Assembly (NCBI RefSeq): GCF_963924675.1
Contig: NC_089232.1
Location: 38,711,159-38,775,158, forward strand
Reading direction: 5' to 3'
Length of the DNA: 64,000 bases
Origin: Phocoena phocoena
Lineage: Eukaryota > Chordata > Mammalia > Artiodactyla > Phocoenidae
Below are positions 37,001 to 43,000 of the stretch, one piece after another. The notes below the pieces were generated by a model. It searched no databases. It had not been told where the DNA came from and saw only the letters and a list, made by a program, of their open reading frames with translations. A program made the translations under genes and the position numbers. The number at the start of each line of letters is the position of its first letter. Positions within the stretch are counted from its first letter, which is position 1.

Positions 37001-40000
37001 GGAAACCGAAATCTTTAAGATTTGTCTTGAGTACTGGAACCACCTGGCAGCTGAACTCTATAGAGAGAGCCCATTCTCAACATCTGCCTCTCCATTGCTA
37101 TCTGGAAGTCAACATTTTGATGTTCCTCCCAGGAGGCAGCTGTATTTGCCTGTGTTGTCCAAGGTAACAGTAGTGGGTGGTTGAATGTGCTTCCTGTGAT
37201 TTGGGGGACCAAATGCAAATACTGGCTTTTATTTTTTGGCTAAATCTATCCAAGAAACCTGTGAGTTTCTTAGGAATGAAAATGAGATGCAAGAAAGTTA
37301 ACAATTGATTATTTTATTTTATTTTATTTTGCGGTATGCGGGCCTCTCACTGTTGTGGCCTCTCCCGTTGCGGAGCGCGCAGGCTCACTCACGGGCCCAG
37401 CCGCTCCGCGGCATGTGGGATCCTCCCGGACTGGGGCATGAACCCGTGTCCCCTGCATCAGCAGGCGGACTCTCAACCGCTACGCCACCAGGGAAGCCCA
37501 ACAATTGATTTTTATCCATGTTATTTATTCTTTTATACTGTGGGAATAATTTTGTTTGGTATGTTGGTGTTAAGTGGGAGTGGGGGTTACATTTGATGTG
37601 ACTGACTTCAAAGATCTAACAGATTTGTTTCTCTTGTTTATTGCTGAATAGGTCCGTTTACTGATGGTTAGTCGAATGGCTAAACCAGAGGAAGTATTAG
37701 TTGTAGAAAATGATCAGGGAGAAGTTGTAAGAGAATTCATGAAGGATACAGATTCCATAAATTTGTATAAGAATATGAGAGAAACATTAGGTAAGTTAAT
37801 AAATACTGTTAATTTAATCTTTGTAATTCAGTTTGGGGTGGAAATACTTTTTTAGGAAATAGGGCATGCTTAGGTTCTCAATCTGTTAATAGCCATCCTT
37901 ATTAATGTGCTATTAGTCTTAGTAAAAATCTTTTTGCTCGTTAAATTTTGCAATTTGAAACATTTGGAATTTTTTTCCTTGTAGTTTATCTTACTCATCT
38001 GGATTATGTAGATACAGAAAGAATAATGACTGAGAAGCTTCACAATCAAGTGAATGGTACAGAGTGGTCATGGAAAAATTTGAATACATTGTGTTGGGCG
38101 ATAGGCTCCATTAGTGGAGCAATGCATGAAGAGGATGAAAAACGATTTCTTGTTACTGTTATAAAGGTATGTAAGAGATAGGTATGAACTGGAACTTTAG
38201 CTGAGTGTATTTTATTACAAATGACTGAAATTTGTCTTATTTTACAGGATCTACTAGGATTATGTGAACAGAAAAGAGGCAAAGATAATAAAGCTATTAT
38301 TGCATCAAATATCATGTACATAGTAGGTCAATATCCACGATTTTTAAGAGCTCACTGGAAATTCTTGAAGACTGTAGTTAACAAGCTCTTTGAATTCATG
38401 CATGGTAAATCCTATTTGCTTAATATATTTTATTTAGTTACTTTTGCTGAATAAAAAATGGAAATTTTTTCTTGAAAATTTTTTTGATAATTGTTTTTGT
38501 TTTGTTAGAGACCCATGATGGAGTCCAAGACATGGCTTGTGATACTTTCATTAAAATAGCTCAGAAGTGCCGCAGGCATTTCGTTCAGGTTCAGGTTGGA
38601 GAAGTAATGCCATTTATTGATGAGATTTTGAACAACATTAACACTATAATTTGTGATCTTCAGCCTCAACAGGTATGTGGATCAGCAAGCATATTTTTCT
38701 TAGAAAGTAGCTACTGTTTTAATGAGAATTTATTAATGGGAATAGAAAGAAAGCCACTCTTGAATTCAGTTCAAGTGTTTCTGTGGTTAGGTTTTTATAG
38801 TGAGGCAGAAATTCAACCAAAAGTTTGTTAGGCTGTTTTCCTACTTAATATAAATTATTTCTGACACTTTAACAAAATTAGTTTAAGTGTATATGTGGAT
38901 TGTTTGTGTGTGATTTTCCTTATTATGATGCCTGCAAGTAAAATGTCTGCCTTTTAACATAGGTCCATACATTTTATGAAGCTGTGGGGTACATGATTGG
39001 TGCACAAACAGACCAAACAGTACAAGAACATTTGATAGAAAAATACATGCTACTTCCTAATCAGGTTTGGGATAGCATAATCCAGCAGGCAACCAAAGTA
39101 AGTTTTATTACTTTTTGTAAAAGTTCTAATGGAAATTGAAAAAATTATATTTACAGAAGTAATAAATTTAGTACCTTTGACATGTATATCTGATCCATAA
39201 GTGCTTTTTTTTTTTTTTGCGGTACGCGGGCCTCTCACTTTGTGGCCTCTCCTGTTGCGGAGCACAAGCTCCGGACGCGAAGTCTCAGCGTCCATGGCTC
39301 ACGGGCCTAGCTGCTCCGCGGCATGTGGGATCTTCCCAGACCGGGGCACGAACCCGTGTCCCCTGCATCGGCAGGCGGACTCTCAACCACTGCGCCACCA
39401 GGGAAGCCCCATAAGTGCTTTTATGTGTACTTTTTTATGTGTACTTTTGCACATTGAAAAAATTGTAGTATTTTTATTCTGTTTTGATGCAAAATTGGGA
39501 ATATTTTGCTCTATTTTTAGTAAGGAAGACTTCTGCATTAGTTTCACCATTTAACATTATAAATGTGATGGTGCTTTGGAGTAGTGTGGGTAATGTTTTT
39601 TGCTTCAGCTACAAGAATAATTCTCATATGTTAAATGGAGTTGTTTTTTGTCCTTCGCAGAATGTGGATATACTTAAAGATCCTGAAACAGTCAAGCAAC
39701 TTGGTAGCATATTGAAAACAAATGTGAGAGCCTGCAAAGCGGTTGGACACCCGTTTGTGATTCAGCTTGGGAGAATTTATTTAGATATGCTTAATGTATA
39801 CAAGTGCCTCAGTGAAAATATTTCTGCAGCTATTCAAGCTAATGGTAAGCGATTCTGAATTCTTATGGAATGATGTATTAATAAGTCAGTTCTGCATTCA
39901 CTGCCTTGGCGTAAGCATTCAGCACTTCTCACAGATTTAAATTAATCCGTCCCATGTTTCTAGGCGATCCTAGACAATTTTTTTAACCACTCACAGGCCC

Positions 40001-43000
40001 CTTTCCCCTATAAAGTTAGTCTTAGTTTATTTTCTCAGGAAATTCATCTGTGTACTCTTGTCTTTTAAGTTTTCTAATGGTAAATGGGAACTAATAGTAT
40101 CTGAAGTACATGTAAGTGCCAGTGTAGAATTCTAGTTGTTAAGTTGGATTCCACCTGATTGTATTTTTTAGGTGAGATGGTTACAAAGCAACCGTTGATT
40201 AGAAGTATGCGAACAGTAAAAAGGGAAACTTTAAAGTTAATATCTGGTTGGGTGAGCCGGTCCAATGATCCACAGATGGTAAGTGAGATGTGCTTTTTGT
40301 TTTTAAAGTTGATGCTGCATTCTCTGGAACGTGCGTATATTCTGTATGCGTTTAGCTATTTTAAAGGTAATTTAGATGTTTACATCTGGCATTATTTTAT
40401 AACATTCTATTTAGTGGAGTCCCTGAGTACATTAAAATAATAAGATATATACCATCTTCGAAAGAAATTGCTGTTAGTGGTGGGGGATTTGGTGATGTAA
40501 CAAGATAGCTGAGATGATTGGGTCGTTTTTATTTTTCCATGGATAGAGTTCAGATGAAATTTTTGTTTTCCTCATGGCTTTGAGAGCAATTTGCAAAGCT
40601 GTCATTAGTTTGCCTTTTCAGTGGGCGGGGGGGAGTAAGCACTTTCCTAGTTGAAGGTTTGAAAGTCTCTTTTGCTCTCTTATTCCTGTTAGTTTTAAAT
40701 GGTTTTCAGAAACTAAACCAGCTCCATATGCCTCAACTTGGGGAAAATGAGATTTATGTTTAGTTATTATATACCTTTCATTTTCTTGATCCTGGGAACA
40801 TTACCAAAAAGTCTTATCCTGTTTATCACTATTGTGTGGAAGTAGCACTGACAACCGTGCAACTTACTTTCATAATTTTAAACTTTCAATATTGTTCCTA
40901 TTGATACGGAAATTTTTTTCAGGAAATTCTCAAGGTATCAAGCTTAAATACCAAAAGGTTTTAAACATGTTTATGTATGAGATCAGAACTGTATTTAAAA
41001 TTGTTAAGTAAAAAGTAGGATGAATTGAAGGAATTGAGAAGTTCATAATTTACAACAACTTAGGCAATAATTTCAGGAGTATCAGTGATAATAATAAGAA
41101 GGGTCTCATTATGTTTTACAACTAAGGTTTATGTTGAGGTTTGGGGCTGTGAATTCAAAGATAGTCAAACACTTCAGATCCAGTATGTAGGAAAATAAAT
41201 TATATCAGCGTTAAGAGTAGAAATGTGAGGGTGGGGGAGGAAAGAATAAATGAGTCATGGGTATGAAATGTATAATGTGGGGAATATGGTCATGTGGGGA
41301 ATATAGTCAATAACTCATAACTTTTTATGGTGACAGATCGTAACTAGACTTAATGTGGCGATCATTTGAAATGTATAAAAATACCAAATCACTCACTATA
41401 CTGTGTAACAGGAAATTGCATCGTGTTGTAGATCAACAAACATACAACGAACTCATAGAAAAAGATACCAGATTTGTGTTTATCAGAGGTGGGGGAATGA
41501 GGGGAGGGGAAATTGGATGAAGGCAGTCAAAAGATGTAACGTTTAGTTTTAACATAAATAAGTACTAAGAATGTAATGTACAAACATGATAAATGCAATT
41601 AACACTGATGTTATATAAGAAAGTTTGTTAAGAGTAAATCCTAAACGTTTTCATCACAAAGCTTTTTTTCTATTTGTATCTATATGATGATGTTCACTAA
41701 ACTTATTTTATAATCATTTCATGTATGTAAGTAAACTTAGTGCTATACATTAATCATGTCTCAAAACTTGAAGGAAGAAAAAGAAATGAGAATCAGTTCT
41801 AGTTAAGAGAAACCAAGTAGGTAAAAGGAAAAATAATTTTGTGCTTATCCTTCAAATCTTAACTAGACTTGTTTTGTTGTATGGTGGGACGTACTAACTA
41901 GTAATCTTCAGTTAAATGAAACATGGTTATATTTATTGTGCACATCTTAATGGAGAACCTATTAAAAGCATAGAAGTTACGCCTTACTAAGACTGTATTT
42001 ATTGAGAATCTTGGAAACTCTCACACACAGTCTTTCTGGCATAGTCCAATTCCTTTTTTTAGAGTAAGTGATGCTTATTATTTCTGATTATTAAAATATC
42101 AACTAGCATTCATTAAATTAAAAAAATCATTGAGTGGGTGTCTACTTTTGGTTAGATATGAGTACCTTGGTACAGTATTGGTGAGGAGGACTCTACTCTG
42201 AGGTTACCAATCCCATACACACAGTATTCCTAGAATCCTGGTCCTGCCACAATACTTAGAGCGTCAGGCCCCAGTTTCCTTTAATAATTACAGATTTAAA
42301 CTATGCAGTGTCCATGGCCCTTCTCAGCCTATTGTGATTTCTCGCTTTCTCTTGGTAAGGTTTTAATATACAAAAACTTTTAAAGCACAGGAGTTTCCAA
42401 TTTTTAGCAGATGATCAACCTAGATTAAATCTTACAGATGACATTGACCTAGCTGCTTAATAAGAGTTAGCAAGTGCCTACATTAAAATTGAAAAGTTGT
42501 GGGTTTTTTTGTTTTTTTGTGTTTTTTTAAAACAGGTAGCTGAAAATTTTGTTCCTCCTCTGTTGGATGCAGTTCTCATTGATTATCAGAGAAATGTCCC
42601 AGCTGCTAGAGAACCAGAAGTGCTTAGTACTATGGCTATTATTGTCAACAAGTTAGGAGGACATATAACAGCTGAAATACCTCAAATATTTGATGCTGTT
42701 TTTGAATGCACATTGAATATGATAAATAAGGTATGTGATTTGCATTTCAGTTACATAATGAGAGGTTCTGCAGTATGCCCTTACCACTTTTAAAAGGATA
42801 AATAATGGCTGTCTATGAGTACACCATAAACTTTAGGCTCTGATATTAAATATTTGAACTTCTAGATAAGAAAAATACTTGTTTTTTAAATTTACAAAAA
42901 TAAATTTGATAGATTGTTTATTCAAATAGCAGCTTGCATTTGTTGAATACTTGCTGCATTTTAGTCACTGCCTTTTTAAAGTGTAGTCTGTGCTTATAAG

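Noticed and set aside
38092..38094. Cys in NTLCWAIG as the leptomycin-reactive residue
   Set aside because: Codon counting puts it at residue 498. Cys528 is in DLLGLC, encoded at 38263-38265.
41274..41307. Near-perfect 17-bp direct repeat as a regulatory array
   Set aside because: It lies inside old L1 3'-end text and has only two units, so local slippage is sufficient.
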